Shown in pieces: positions 23,125 through 29,872 of a stretch of 29,872 nt of DNA. The notes beneath the pieces were generated by a model. That model made no database searches. It had not been told where the DNA came from and saw only the letters and a list, made by a program, of their open reading frames with translations. A program made the position numbers and the translations under genes. How positions within the stretch are numbered: the first letter of the stretch is position 1; each line of letters starts with the position of its first letter. The DNA lies in the NCBI GenBank assembly GCA_041748075.1, contig JBGTDX010000180.1, forward strand, positions 1-29,872. The letters are read 5' to 3'. Source of the DNA: JBGSYJ01 sp041748075 (lineage in GTDB: Bacteria; Acidobacteriota; Thermoanaerobaculia; Gp7-AA8).

Positions 23125-23541
23125 CTAAGCCCCGGAAATGTACGGCTGAAACATCTCCATGACATCCCTCGGAGCGAGAATCGGAGAACGCGACTTCTCG
23201 TCAAGCCAGATGTGACGGCTGAACCCTTCTGCACAGCGTTCGCCCGTCTCCCGGCTCATCCGGTATGAAAACGTCAGCGACCGGCTCGCCGCGCGGCTGA
23301 TCCCCGTCTCGATCACGACAGTATCGTCGTATCGGAACGGTGCTCGATAACTGCATCCGATCTCCGTGACGACCAGAATCAGTCCCCGCTGCTCGATCTC
23401 CCGATAGCTGAACCCCGCGTCGCGGCACAGATCCGTCCGCGCCACTTCGAACCAGACGATGTAGTTCCCATGATGGGCGATGCCCATCTGGTCGGTTTCC
23501 TTGTATCGAACGCGCACCCGCGTCTCGGAGGTTTTCTGCAT
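23125..23541 (-). CDS. ybgC: Acyl-CoA thioesterase, YbgC type
   Basis: A hotdog-fold acyl-CoA (or acyl-ACP) thioesterase. The 138-residue product starts MQKTSETRVRVRYKETDQMG and continues with IAHHGNYIVWFEVARTDLCRDAGFSY, which holds the YbgC signature (YxxTDxxGxxxHxxYxxxFE) with the catalytic Asp and a following His. The sheet strands RAPFRYDDTVVIETGI and RSLTFSYRM follow. YbgC usually heads the tolQRAB-pal cluster; here it lies 23 kb from tolB and stands divergent to tdh. The start at 23539-23541 is set by the family; a longer frame to 23748 passes through the tdh promoter. Confidence 0.92.
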   Translation of the reverse strand: MQKTSETRVRVRYKETDQMGIAHHGNYIVWFEVARTDLCRDAGFSYREIEQRGLILVVTEIGCSYRAPFRYDDTVVIETGISRAASRSLTFSYRMSRETGERCAEGFSRHIWLDEKSRSPILAPRDVMEMFQPYISGA

Positions 23542-23637
23542 GCAGTGTTGATCGAAGTATCCCACGAACGAATCACGTGCCGCCGCGCTGCGCAGGATTC
23601 CCCTCAGCGGGGTCATCTGAGAACGTCCCGACCGCTG

Positions 23638-23646
23638 TGCTAAGAT
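23638..23646 (+). promoter_or_regulatory. Extended -10 promoter of tdh
   Basis: TGCTAAGAT is an extended -10 (TG, C, TAAGAT; 4 of 6 to TATAAT). RNA would start near 23653 and have a ~40-nt leader that carries a small hairpin CCGGCT/AGCCGG at 23657-23671. No clear -35. Confidence 0.4.
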
Positions 23647-23692
23647 CCCGCCCCGTCCGGCTGCGAGCCGGTGTGAATCGAGAACCGACGGA

Positions 23693-24811
23693 ATGCAGGC
23701 TGTCATCAAATCCGGTTCCCTCGACGGAGTCGAGGGAACCAGAGTCACCGAGTGTCCTCAGCCGGTTCCGGGTCCGGGAGAGGTGGTGATCCGCGTCGGC
23801 GCGGCCGCCATCTGCGGGACGGACAAGCACATTTATCACTGGGATCCGTCCATCCGTGATTCCATACATCCTCCCCGCATTTATGGTCATGAGTTCTGCG
23901 GCTTCGTCGAGGCCGTGGGAGAACGTCCAAGCCGTGCAGATCTCGAGAAGGGGTCCTATGTCTCGGCCGAGATGCACGTGGTATGCGGCGTCTGCGCTCA
24001 GTGCCGCGCTGGCAACGGCCACATATGCGAGCGGACGAAAATCCTCGGGCTCCACGAGGACGGATCCTTTGCCGAGTTCGTCAAGGTTCCCGCGTCGAAT
24101 GTGATCCCGCTCGATGCTCGATACGTTCCGCTCCACGTCGGTGCGTTTCTGGATGCGCTCGGCAACGCTGTGCACGCGACTCAGGTGGTCGATCTGGCAG
24201 GCCGCTCGGTGGCCGTCACGGGCTTCGGTCCCATCGGCGCGATGTCCGCGGCGATCGCAGAGCACTCCGGCGCACAGATGATCGTGGTCACGGACGTCAG
24301 CGATCAGGCGCTGGATACGGCGAGACAATGGGCCCGAACACGCAATTTTCCGAACCTGCTCGCACTGAACGTACGCTCCACAACGCAGGAGGAAGCACGG
24401 GAGCTCGTGATGAGAGAAACGGGGGGAGGAGTTGATGTGGTGCTCGAGATGTCAGGCGCACCATCCGCAATCAATCTCGGTCTCGACATCGTCCGCATGG
24501 GCGGGTTCATTTCGCTGCTGGGCCTGCCGGCGGGACATTCGCTCACCATCGATGACTACACGCGCAACGTGATATTCAAGGGCATCACGATGCAGGGAAT
24601 CATCGGACGCAGGATGTACGGCACATGGCAGCGAATGCTGGGCCTTCTCCGCTCAGGGCTCGACGTGGACTGGATCGTTCAGGCGCGCTACGATTCTCTC
24701 GAAGCGTTTCACGAGGGTATGGGACAGTTCGACCGTCACGAGGCGCTCAAGGTCGTGTTCTTTCCCGAAGGGGAAGAAGCGGCGGGACGCCGGCTGCGCG
24801 TAGCCGAATAG
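23693..24811 (+). CDS. tdh: L-threonine 3-dehydrogenase
   Basis: Zinc medium-chain dehydrogenase that oxidises L-threonine to 2-amino-3-ketobutyrate with NAD. The 372-residue product shows the catalytic-zinc ligands CGTDKH (Cys41) and GHEFCG (His66), the structural-zinc Cys98, Cys101, Cys104 and Cys112 (CGVCAQCRAGNGHIC), the Tdh-type ICERTKILGLHEDGSFAEFVKVPASNVIPLD, GAFLDALGNAVHA, and the NAD motif GFGPIG. IIGRRMYGTWQRM is also Tdh-like. Length is slightly above E. coli Tdh (341) because of a C-terminal tail. Kbl, the usual partner, is not adjacent. Start is ATG at 23693, with only a weak CGACGGA upstream. Confidence 0.93.
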   Translation: MQAVIKSGSLDGVEGTRVTECPQPVPGPGEVVIRVGAAAICGTDKHIYHWDPSIRDSIHPPRIYGHEFCGFVEAVGERPSRADLEKGSYVSAEMHVVCGVCAQCRAGNGHICERTKILGLHEDGSFAEFVKVPASNVIPLDARYVPLHVGAFLDALGNAVHATQVVDLAGRSVAVTGFGPIGAMSAAIAEHSGAQMIVVTDVSDQALDTARQWARTRNFPNLLALNVRSTTQEEARELVMRETGGGVDVVLEMSGAPSAINLGLDIVRMGGFISLLGLPAGHSLTIDDYTRNVIFKGITMQGIIGRRMYGTWQRMLGLLRSGLDVDWIVQARYDSLEAFHEGMGQFDRHEALKVVFFPEGEEAAGRRLRVAE

Positions 24812-24846
24812 CGACACGCATCCGCCGCAAGGTGTGCCCCGAAGGC

Positions 24847-24873
24847 GTCATCCTGAGCGCAGTCGAGGATGAC
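24847..24873. repeat. Family B repeat, perfect 8-bp palindrome arms
   Basis: GTCATCCT (24847-24854) and AGGATGAC (24866-24873) are perfect complements around GAGCGCAGTCG. This lies between tdh and the converging trxA and may double as a transcription stop. Confidence 0.7.
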
Positions 24874-24925
24874 ACCAGTCTGGCGGGTTCGGGTGGGCTG
24901 CTGTCGACTGCCTACCCCAGCTCCC

Positions 24926-25258
24926 TCACAGATTCCGATTGATGAACTTCTCCAGCTCCGTGCGCGGCAGAGCGCCCAGCGCACGGTCGACGACTTTGCC
25001 ATCCTTGAACATCAGAAGCGTCGGAATCGACGACACCTGGTACTTCTGGGCCGTTTCGGGATTCTCGTCGACGTTGATCTTCGCGATGACAGCCTTGCCC
25101 TCATAGGACGGAGCCATTTCTTCAACCATCGGTCCGATGATCCGGCAAGGGCCGCACCAGGGGGCCCAGAAGTCCACGAATGCTGGTTTTTCGGACTGCA
25201 GGATGCTCTTCTCGAAATCGCTGTCGGAGACATGCTGCACGGCGGTAGCTTCGGTCAT
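24926..25258 (-). CDS. trxA: Thioredoxin
   Basis: Reduces disulfides in cytoplasmic proteins. The 110-residue product has the usual length and order: DSDFEKSIL, the FVDFWAPWCGPCRIIGPMVEEM block with redox CGPC (35-38), KINVDENPETAQKYQVSSIPTLLMFKDGK with the cis-Pro (IPT), and a final helix. AAGGAG lies 10 nt before the ATG. Divergent from the L,D-transpeptidase pair across 192 bp, and convergent with tdh. Confidence 0.97.
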   Translation of the reverse strand: MTEATAVQHVSDSDFEKSILQSEKPAFVDFWAPWCGPCRIIGPMVEEMAPSYEGKAVIAKINVDENPETAQKYQVSSIPTLLMFKDGKVVDRALGALPRTELEKFINRNL

Positions 25259-25384
25259 GAAAACACTCCTTGGTGTGGTCGGTAAGTATGCCTTTCAACA
25301 TCTATAACCAAAAGCCATTCCATCCCCCGGCGGATCGGGCCGCAATGCAGGGGCGGATGAACCCGGCAGCGATCCTGCTTTAGG

Positions 25385-25401
25385 AGTGCCCAAATGGCAC
25401 T
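25385..25401 (+). promoter_or_regulatory. Small hairpin upstream of the L,D-transpeptidase pair
   Basis: AGTGCC (25385-25390) pairs with GGCACT (25396-25401) with a CAAAT loop. A second short stem, CCTC/GAGG, follows at 25407-25417. Both lie in the last 70 nt before the start of the first transpeptidase gene and could act in its leader. No promoter hexamers are certain in this gap (25259-25450). Confidence 0.3.
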
Positions 25402-25450
25402 TCCCGCCTCCCGAGAGGGGGTACATCGAGTTCTCTTCCGGAGCATATGA

Positions 25451-26176
25451 ATGCCTGAACGACGAAAAGTTGAACGTCCGGACTCGCCCGACCGGCGCAG
25501 TTTTTCACGTCCTCCTCTCTGGCTGAACCTGGCGGTTCTGCTCATTGCCCTGGCGTCGTTGGGCCTCGCGCGGGTCCACCGCGGGTCGCTCGATCGCCAG
25601 TTCGCCGAGACCATCCACCATCAGGAAACGAGCCCGGCCGAGATCAGCCGGATCCGAGCCGAGTTGGCCGAGCTCGAGCTCACCAGGGAACAGCTCGAAG
25701 AGGAGCTCACCAGCAGGCTCGAGTACATCGACAGCCTGGGATCCAGCGAGTTCTACCTCGCCATCGATACGGCCAGAAACAAACTGCTCTTCCACTACGG
25801 CGACGCCATCGCGCGGGAAGCCCCGGTCACCGTGGGCGAACCTGGAACATTCGGGTCCCACGGCGGGGACGAGTGGTCCTTTCTGCCGCTCAAGGGCGCT
25901 TTCCTGGTCCGCGGCAAGGAAGAAGGAGCGGCCTGGGAAGTGCCGGACTGGGTCTATCTCCGCAACGGGGAGCCCGTGCCTGCGTCCCCCCGGACGGTCC
26001 CCGACGGACTGGGAAAATACGTGATTCATCTGCCGAACGGATATGTGATTCATTCCGCTCCGCCACCGTCGAGCCCCCTCAAGGCTCCGAAGCCCGGCTC
26101 GTTCATGGTGCCGGAAGAAGACCTGCGCGCGATGTGGCCGAGAATCAGTGACAAGACAAGGGTATTCATTTTCTAG
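25451..26176 (+). CDS. L,D-transpeptidase-like membrane protein, catalytic motif lost
   Basis: The 241-residue product has one N-terminal membrane helix (about 23-42), a short coiled coil (about 62-92, ISRIRAELAELELTREQLEEEL) and a YkuD-like domain (about 100-241; FYLAIDTARNKLLFHYGDA). It is collinear with the next gene, which is an intact enzyme. The segment that should read SHGCVR reads PGSFMVP (215-221), so Cys, the adjacent His and the Arg are all gone, while the preceding GYVIHS His remains and the downstream PEEDLRAM still aligns with RNEDIERL. The fold is likely kept as a non-enzymatic partner. No obvious ribosome site at ATG 25451. The next gene follows after 9 bp. Confidence 0.87.
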   Translation: MPERRKVERPDSPDRRSFSRPPLWLNLAVLLIALASLGLARVHRGSLDRQFAETIHHQETSPAEISRIRAELAELELTREQLEEELTSRLEYIDSLGSSEFYLAIDTARNKLLFHYGDAIAREAPVTVGEPGTFGSHGGDEWSFLPLKGAFLVRGKEEGAAWEVPDWVYLRNGEPVPASPRTVPDGLGKYVIHLPNGYVIHSAPPPSSPLKAPKPGSFMVPEEDLRAMWPRISDKTRVFIF

Positions 26177-26185
26177 GAGATCTCC

Positions 26186-27115
26186 ATGCCTCGCTGGGTA
26201 GGACTGATTGGATCATGGGCGCTGCTGGTGCTGGGACTCGGGATTGGCTCGTTCGCGGCTGCCGGACAGTGGATCAACGTACAGGATGCGCGGAAACTCA
26301 AACGGCTGGAAGTCGTCGACGAGCTCATCGCAGAACGCACGAGAGGGAGCGTGGACAAGCTCAGGCAATCCCAGAGCGCGGGAGCATCGAGTGTCGATGC
26401 CCTGCAAACACAGGTTGCCGACGTCGACCGGAAGATCGATGAGACGCAGAAGGGCGGCCAGGTCATCACCGTGTCGATCGCGGAGAATAAGGTCTACATG
26501 CGTCGGGATGGAGAGGTCGTCTTCGAGGCCGCCTGCTCTACCGGAAGCGGCACCACGCTCGTCGATCAGGGACGCACGATGGTGTTCAACACACCGGTTG
26601 GAAAATTCAAGATCCTTTCGAAAGAGGAAAATCCCAAATGGGTTCCTCCGGACTGGCACTACATTGAAGAGGCCCGGAAGCGGGGAACGCGGACAGTCAA
26701 GCTCGGCTACGGTCAGGCGATTGACGCCGACACCGGTGGCCCCGCCCAGCCTACTTCGGGCGGTGGGGTGTGGTCGTGGCTGGGAGAATCCTCCGGCAGC
26801 CGCAGAGTGATGAAGGTCAGGAACAACACAGTCGTCATCGAAGAGAACGGCAGGGATCGAGAGCTTCCGCACGGCGAGATGATCTACGCGGGCGGGGCTG
26901 TCGTGATACCTCCCGTCGGCGTTCCCCAACGTCGGTTCGACAAGGTGCTCGGTACACACCGGCTGAATCTGGGGGATGGATACGCCCTGCATGGGACCCA
27001 GCAGGTGGCACAGCTCGGCCGGAGCGTTTCACACGGTTGCGTGCGGCTCAGGAATGAAGACATCGAAAGGCTGCACGCGATGGCGAATGTGGGGGATCAA
27101 GTGGTGATCTACTGA
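26186..27115 (+). CDS. L,D-transpeptidase (YkuD/ErfK family), membrane-anchored
   Basis: L,D-transpeptidases make 3-3 peptidoglycan crosslinks or attach proteins to the wall using a catalytic Cys. The 309-residue product has a membrane helix (about 7-27), a coiled-coil-like linker (about 33-88), and a YkuD domain (about 92-309) that starts VITVSIAENKVYMRRDGEVVFEAACSTG. The catalytic set is intact: GYALHG, then GRSVSHGCVRLRNEDIERL with His283 and Cys285. An insertion of ~60 residues between the first strands and the active site contains a Gly/Ser loop (PTSGGGVWSW). AGGAGA lies 6 nt before ATG. Forms an operon with the catalytically dead paralog upstream. Confidence 0.93.
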   Translation: MPRWVGLIGSWALLVLGLGIGSFAAAGQWINVQDARKLKRLEVVDELIAERTRGSVDKLRQSQSAGASSVDALQTQVADVDRKIDETQKGGQVITVSIAENKVYMRRDGEVVFEAACSTGSGTTLVDQGRTMVFNTPVGKFKILSKEENPKWVPPDWHYIEEARKRGTRTVKLGYGQAIDADTGGPAQPTSGGGVWSWLGESSGSRRVMKVRNNTVVIEENGRDRELPHGEMIYAGGAVVIPPVGVPQRRFDKVLGTHRLNLGDGYALHGTQQVAQLGRSVSHGCVRLRNEDIERLHAMANVGDQVVIY

Positions 27116-27129
27116 TCTACGTCGCCAAC

Positions 27130-27178
27130 GACAGGTCGAGGTTCGGGCCGGAGCCCTCCAGCCCGAACCCCTCCTGTC
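27130..27178. terminator. Long GC-rich hairpin after the L,D-transpeptidase operon
   Basis: GACAGG pairs with CCTGTC and, inside it, GGTTCGGGC (27040+100 region, 27140-27148) pairs with GCCCGAACC (27161-27169). The total is 15 bp with small internal loops. It starts 15 nt after the stop and has no U-tract; it may stop the operon or end the antisense RNA coming from the riboswitch. Confidence 0.55.
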
Positions 27179-27435
27179 ACAAGAACGGGGCTTGCCGGCA
27201 TTGGCTTCCTCTCCGCACCTCTCCACGCACGCAGCGCCAACCAGGGGAGACACTTCTGATCCCCGCCGACTTCGTCTGATTATCCGGAACGAGGGAGCCT
27301 CACGGCGCAGTCCCATGAAAACGCCGTAACGAACCCGTCTTTCCGGGGAATCGAGACGCCCCGCGCGATCACCTGCATCAAGCGCCAGAACGTCCTCGTG
27401 AGGAGGGATGAAGAGTCTGTGAACCCTTCAATCAC

Positions 27436-27512
27436 GTTCGGTAACCCGGCCATCTGGAATTCAGACCCGTCGGCTTTGCGTCCCCCCGTCACCGGAGGTT
27501 TGCCTTTATCGT
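27436..27512 (-). promoter_or_regulatory. Cyclic di-GMP-I riboswitch (GEMM-I), minus strand
   Basis: Read on the minus strand, the three conserved blocks come in order: GGCAAACC (27505-27498), GGACGCAAAGCC (27483-27472) and GGGTTACC (27447-27440). Between the first two is a stem CCTCCG/CGGGGG closed by a GTGA (GNRA) tetraloop; between the last two is the second stem region (GGTCT...AGATGGCC). These are the hallmarks of GEMM-I, which binds c-di-GMP in P1/P2/P3 fashion. The RNA points towards 27116; no convincing gene follows on that strand before the end of the L,D-transpeptidase gene, so what it controls is unknown. A weak promoter (TTGCAT, 17 bp, TAGACT) lies just upstream on the minus strand near 27545-27575. 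The rest of the 535-bp gap (27116-27651) holds no protein gene I can support. Confidence 0.88.
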
Positions 27513-27651
27513 TGTGACCGCTGCTTCAAAGAAACGGGACCAGTCTAATACTGCAACGGATTCTATGCAAGAGTTTTTTGCATTACTGACAGAAGCCCGG
27601 GAATCCACTCCCTCGCCCCAGTTTCATTCTCTTGTATTCTGTGCGCGTCCC

Positions 27652-28272
27652 ATGAACGTCTGGCGCACGCGACTCAATGGCTGGCTCACGCCCATTGCGG
27701 CGGCAAGCCCGATCAGCCCGAACGCGATCAGTTGCCTCGCTCTGGGCCTGATGCTCGCAGGCGCCATGACGCTCTCATTCGCACGGCGGGATCCCGTGAT
27801 GTTCCTCATCGCCCTTCCCATCGTCATCGTCGGCGGACTGCTCGACGCTATTGACGGGGTCGTGGCACGCGTCCAGGGACGCGTTTCCAGACTGGGCGAT
27901 TTCCTTGACCACTTCTTCGATCGCATCGCAGACCTCTCCCTCCTGGCAGGCTGGATCCTCGGTGCCTCGATCCGTCTGGACCTCGGTCTGGTTGCTCTCA
28001 TCCTGGTGAGCCTTCACGGCTATCTCGGAACGCAGATCGAGGCCAGTTTCGGAGAACGCAACTACGACCAGACCGGCCGAGGTGAGTTCGTCCTGGTGCT
28101 CGTCATCTTCCCGCTGCTTGCCTGGAACCTGGCTCAGGCGGGAATTCTGCACAGGACCTACGGCGGTCTCACGATTCCCGAATGGGCCACGACCCTGCTC
28201 GCGGTGGGTGCCGCCGCTGGGCTGCTGCAGCGGTTCCGTTGGGGTATCAATCGAGCGAAGGAGCTGCGTTGA
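27652..28272 (+). CDS. CDP-alcohol phosphatidyltransferase family membrane protein
   Basis: Members transfer a phosphatidyl group from CDP-diacylglycerol to an alcohol (glycerol phosphate, inositol, serine) in the membrane. The 206-residue product has ~6 membrane segments and the signature Dx2DGx2ARx8Gx3Dx3D: Asp65, Asp68-Gly69, Ala72-Arg73, Gly82, Asp86 and Asp90 (DAIDGVVARVQGRVSRLGDFLDHFFD). The substrate cannot be told apart; PgsA-like or inositol-phosphate-type are both possible. The start at 27652 is preferred because the upstream in-frame reading from 27514 runs through promoter-like, non-coding sequence. Its stop overlaps the TTG of the hydrolase gene. Confidence 0.9.
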   Translation: MNVWRTRLNGWLTPIAAASPISPNAISCLALGLMLAGAMTLSFARRDPVMFLIALPIVIVGGLLDAIDGVVARVQGRVSRLGDFLDHFFDRIADLSLLAGWILGASIRLDLGLVALILVSLHGYLGTQIEASFGERNYDQTGRGEFVLVLVIFPLLAWNLAQAGILHRTYGGLTIPEWATTLLAVGAAAGLLQRFRWGINRAKELR

Positions 28273-29129
28273 TCCGGACTGGAATCACCATCATCGTCGT
28301 TCTGGCGCTGGCCTTTGGGGTCCTCGCGCTCATTGCGAATACTCTCAAACGTGCTTCTCTTTTTTTTCCTGAACGCTATCCGGGAGGCTACTGGGATACC
28401 GAGAGGCTCCCGGTGAAACCCATCGAAGCCTGGGTGACGACTTCGGACGGGGTGAAACTGCACTTCTGGACTTTCGAGTCACCGCGGCAGCCTGCGCCTC
28501 TGCTCATCTGGTTTCACGGCAATGGGGGCAACCTGTCGTATCGTGCCGATACCGCCTCGGAGCTTGCGCGACGGGGAATCTCCACGGTGACCTTCGACTA
28601 TCGAGGATACGGCCGCAGCGAGGGCAAACCGACTGAGCATGGTCTCTACAACGACTCGGTCGCGGCGTACGATTACGCGATCGACGAACTGGGGGTTGCT
28701 CCCCGGCACATCGTCCTCTATGGGGAATCGCTGGGAGGACCATACGCTGCTCATGTGGCGGCAAAACGGGGAGGACGCGGCGTGATCGTCGAGAATTCCT
28801 TCCCGTCCCTGGTGAGCATGGCCCGCCTCGCGTACCCGAACCTTCCGTTCAGTTTCTTCGTGAACCGCTCGCTACGCACGACGGATTATCTCAACGAGGC
28901 GGGAGTGCCGGTTCTCGTCATGCACGGCAAACGCGATTCGATCATTCCCTACCGGCTCGGCGTCGAGCTGTTCGAGGGGCTCGAAGTGCCCCGCACCTTC
29001 TTCACGTCCGAGACCGCCGATCATTCGGAGATCGCAATGATCGAAGGAGATCGTTACTATCGCGCGATTGAAGAGTTCGTGGCAGCCACAGCAGACAAAA
29101 CTGGCACCTCGGGGAGCGCGACGCAATGA
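28269..29129 (+). CDS. Membrane-anchored alpha/beta hydrolase
   Basis: The 286-residue product begins with one membrane helix (about 5-25), then an alpha/beta hydrolase domain: WFHGNGGN oxyanion region, FDYRGYGRSEG, nucleophile elbow LYGESLGG (Ser154 in GESLG), HGKRDSIIP (Asp223) and ADHSE (His252), a complete triad. It resembles the YfhR/serine aminopeptidase-like set; a lipase or peptidase role is open. Start is TTG at 28269 with AAGGAG 5 nt upstream, overlapping the stop of the previous gene. The 3' end overlaps the rhomboid ATG by 4 bp (ATGA). Confidence 0.9.
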   Translation: MIRTGITIIVVLALAFGVLALIANTLKRASLFFPERYPGGYWDTERLPVKPIEAWVTTSDGVKLHFWTFESPRQPAPLLIWFHGNGGNLSYRADTASELARRGISTVTFDYRGYGRSEGKPTEHGLYNDSVAAYDYAIDELGVAPRHIVLYGESLGGPYAAHVAAKRGGRGVIVENSFPSLVSMARLAYPNLPFSFFVNRSLRTTDYLNEAGVPVLVMHGKRDSIIPYRLGVELFEGLEVPRTFFTSETADHSEIAMIEGDRYYRAIEEFVAATADKTGTSGSATQ

Positions 29130-29812
29130 TTCCCATCAGGGACGTAAATCCAAGCCATCGGACCCCGATCGTCAACATCACGCTGATCGTTCTCAATGTG
29201 CTGGCGTTCTTCTGGGAGCTCTCGCTCGGTCCGGATCTGCCGGCTCAACTCAATCGTGTCGCATTCATTCCGGCCCGATTCTGGAGCGGAGAGTCTCTCG
29301 TCGCCGATACACTGACGATCTTCTTCGCAATGTTTCTCCATGGAGGATGGTTGCACCTCGGTTCCAACATGCTGTATCTCTGGATTTTCGGCGACAACAT
29401 CGAGGATCGCCTCGGTCACGGAAAGTACCTCGTCTTCTATCTCGCCTGCGGCGTGCTGGCAACGCTCTCTCACGCGATCATGAGCCCTGCCTCCAGCATC
29501 CCATCAGTCGGCGCTTCAGGTGCCATCGCCGGGGTTCTCGGCGCATATCTCCTGCTCTTCCCATCGGCCCGGGTCATGACGTTCATCCCGTTCGGGTTCT
29601 TCATCGCGATGAGGGAGCTCCCGGCTATTTTCGTGCTCGGGCTCTGGTTCCTCATTCAGCTGTTCACCGGAGTGGCGAGCGTCGGCGTCGTGGACCGCCA
29701 GGATGTCGGCGGCGTCGCCTGGTTCGCACACATCGGAGGCTTCGTCGCGGGACTGGTTCTGATCTATCTCATGGGAGGGCGGAAGCAGCCCACGGCCTAT
29801 CCGAGATTTTGA
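29126..29812 (+). CDS. Rhomboid-family intramembrane serine protease
   Basis: The 228-residue product has six predicted membrane segments and the rhomboid signatures: HLGSNMLYLWIFG (Asn81 in the HxGxN helix), GASGAIAG with catalytic Ser131, and WFAHIGGFVAGL with catalytic His202. The loop after helix 1 has the usual large W-containing insert. Rhomboids cut membrane proteins within the bilayer; substrates are unknown. It is the last gene of the overlapping three-gene operon with the phosphatidyltransferase and hydrolase. Confidence 0.93.
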   Translation: MIPIRDVNPSHRTPIVNITLIVLNVLAFFWELSLGPDLPAQLNRVAFIPARFWSGESLVADTLTIFFAMFLHGGWLHLGSNMLYLWIFGDNIEDRLGHGKYLVFYLACGVLATLSHAIMSPASSIPSVGASGAIAGVLGAYLLLFPSARVMTFIPFGFFIAMRELPAIFVLGLWFLIQLFTGVASVGVVDRQDVGGVAWFAHIGGFVAGLVLIYLMGGRKQPTAYPRF

Positions 29813-29819
29813 ACCCCCG

Positions 29820-29872
29820 TCCCACCCGGTTGTGAGTTGTGGGCTGTGGGTTGTGGGGAGGGGGGTCTCACA
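29820..29872. repeat. Heptad-type G/T-rich repeat at window end
   Basis: GTTGTGAGTTGTGGGCTGTG and further GTGGGTTGTGGGG show a degenerate 7-base period, related in kind to the GTTCTGA heptads of family A. It lies directly after the rhomboid gene and runs off the window edge. Confidence 0.45.

Noticed and set aside
27280..27492. 70-residue minus-strand protein between the L,D-transpeptidase and phosphatidyltransferase genes
   Set aside because: Its first part is the translation of the c-di-GMP riboswitch; no ribosome site or recognised domain. Kept only as a possible small output in the findings.

Overview
The window looks like a chromosome segment of a high-GC bacterium with two membranes. 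It carries Tol-Pal genes, the LPS-assembly lipoprotein LptE, many lipoproteins and L,D-transpeptidases. The phylum cannot be fixed from this window. The mix (TolB/Pal/CpoB, L-threonine dehydrogenase, Roadblock protein, HD-GYP protein, a GEMM-I riboswitch, many short intergenic repeats) would suit Acidobacteriota or a neighbouring lineage, but that is inference. Nothing seen looks like a phage, plasmid, CRISPR array, rRNA or tRNA.

Layout. 1-3.7 kb: end of a TonB/TolA-like gene, then tolB, pal, cpoB (envelope constriction machinery) and rpsT with a clean intrinsic terminator. 3.8-7.5 kb, minus strand: dtd, leuS, lptE. 7.6-8.1 kb: ssb, facing a minus-strand mutS-nagZ pair (8.2-12.0 kb) across two strong hairpins. 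12.1-14.0 kb: a small membrane protein (minus), then a stand-alone acyl carrier protein and a ketosynthase whose only sensible start is CTG. 14.1-17.5 kb: a STAS anti-sigma-factor antagonist with a clear promoter, an R. etli-type L-asparaginase, a Cys-less rhodanese lipoprotein, an RmlD-like reductase and a PDZ-like half-domain ORF. 17.5-19.4 kb, minus: hemW and an outer-membrane-like protein. 19.5-23.0 kb: a membrane HD-GYP c-di-GMP phosphodiesterase candidate, a TPR protein, a Roadblock/LC7 protein and a YHS-like lipoprotein. 23.1-25.3 kb: ybgC-type thioesterase (minus), tdh (plus), trxA (minus). 25.4-27.1 kb: two tandem L,D-transpeptidase-like genes, the first without the catalytic HGC motif. 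27.1-27.65 kb: no convincing protein gene, but a well-matched c-di-GMP-I (GEMM-I) riboswitch on the minus strand. 27.65-29.8 kb: an overlapping operon of a CDP-alcohol phosphatidyltransferase, a membrane-anchored alpha/beta hydrolase and a rhomboid protease.

How the genes work together. Envelope maintenance dominates: Tol-Pal-CpoB, LptE, NagZ (muropeptide recycling), L,D-transpeptidases, rhomboid and phospholipid synthesis. The second theme is cyclic di-GMP. An HD-GYP protein that could destroy the signal and a riboswitch that senses it lie about 6 kb apart, and the riboswitch points into the 3' side of the L,D-transpeptidase pair with no gene behind it. That orphan, possibly antisense, switch is the most unusual item. 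Several promoters can be read directly; at acp and the HD-GYP gene the -10 box sits so close to ATG that the messages should be almost leaderless.
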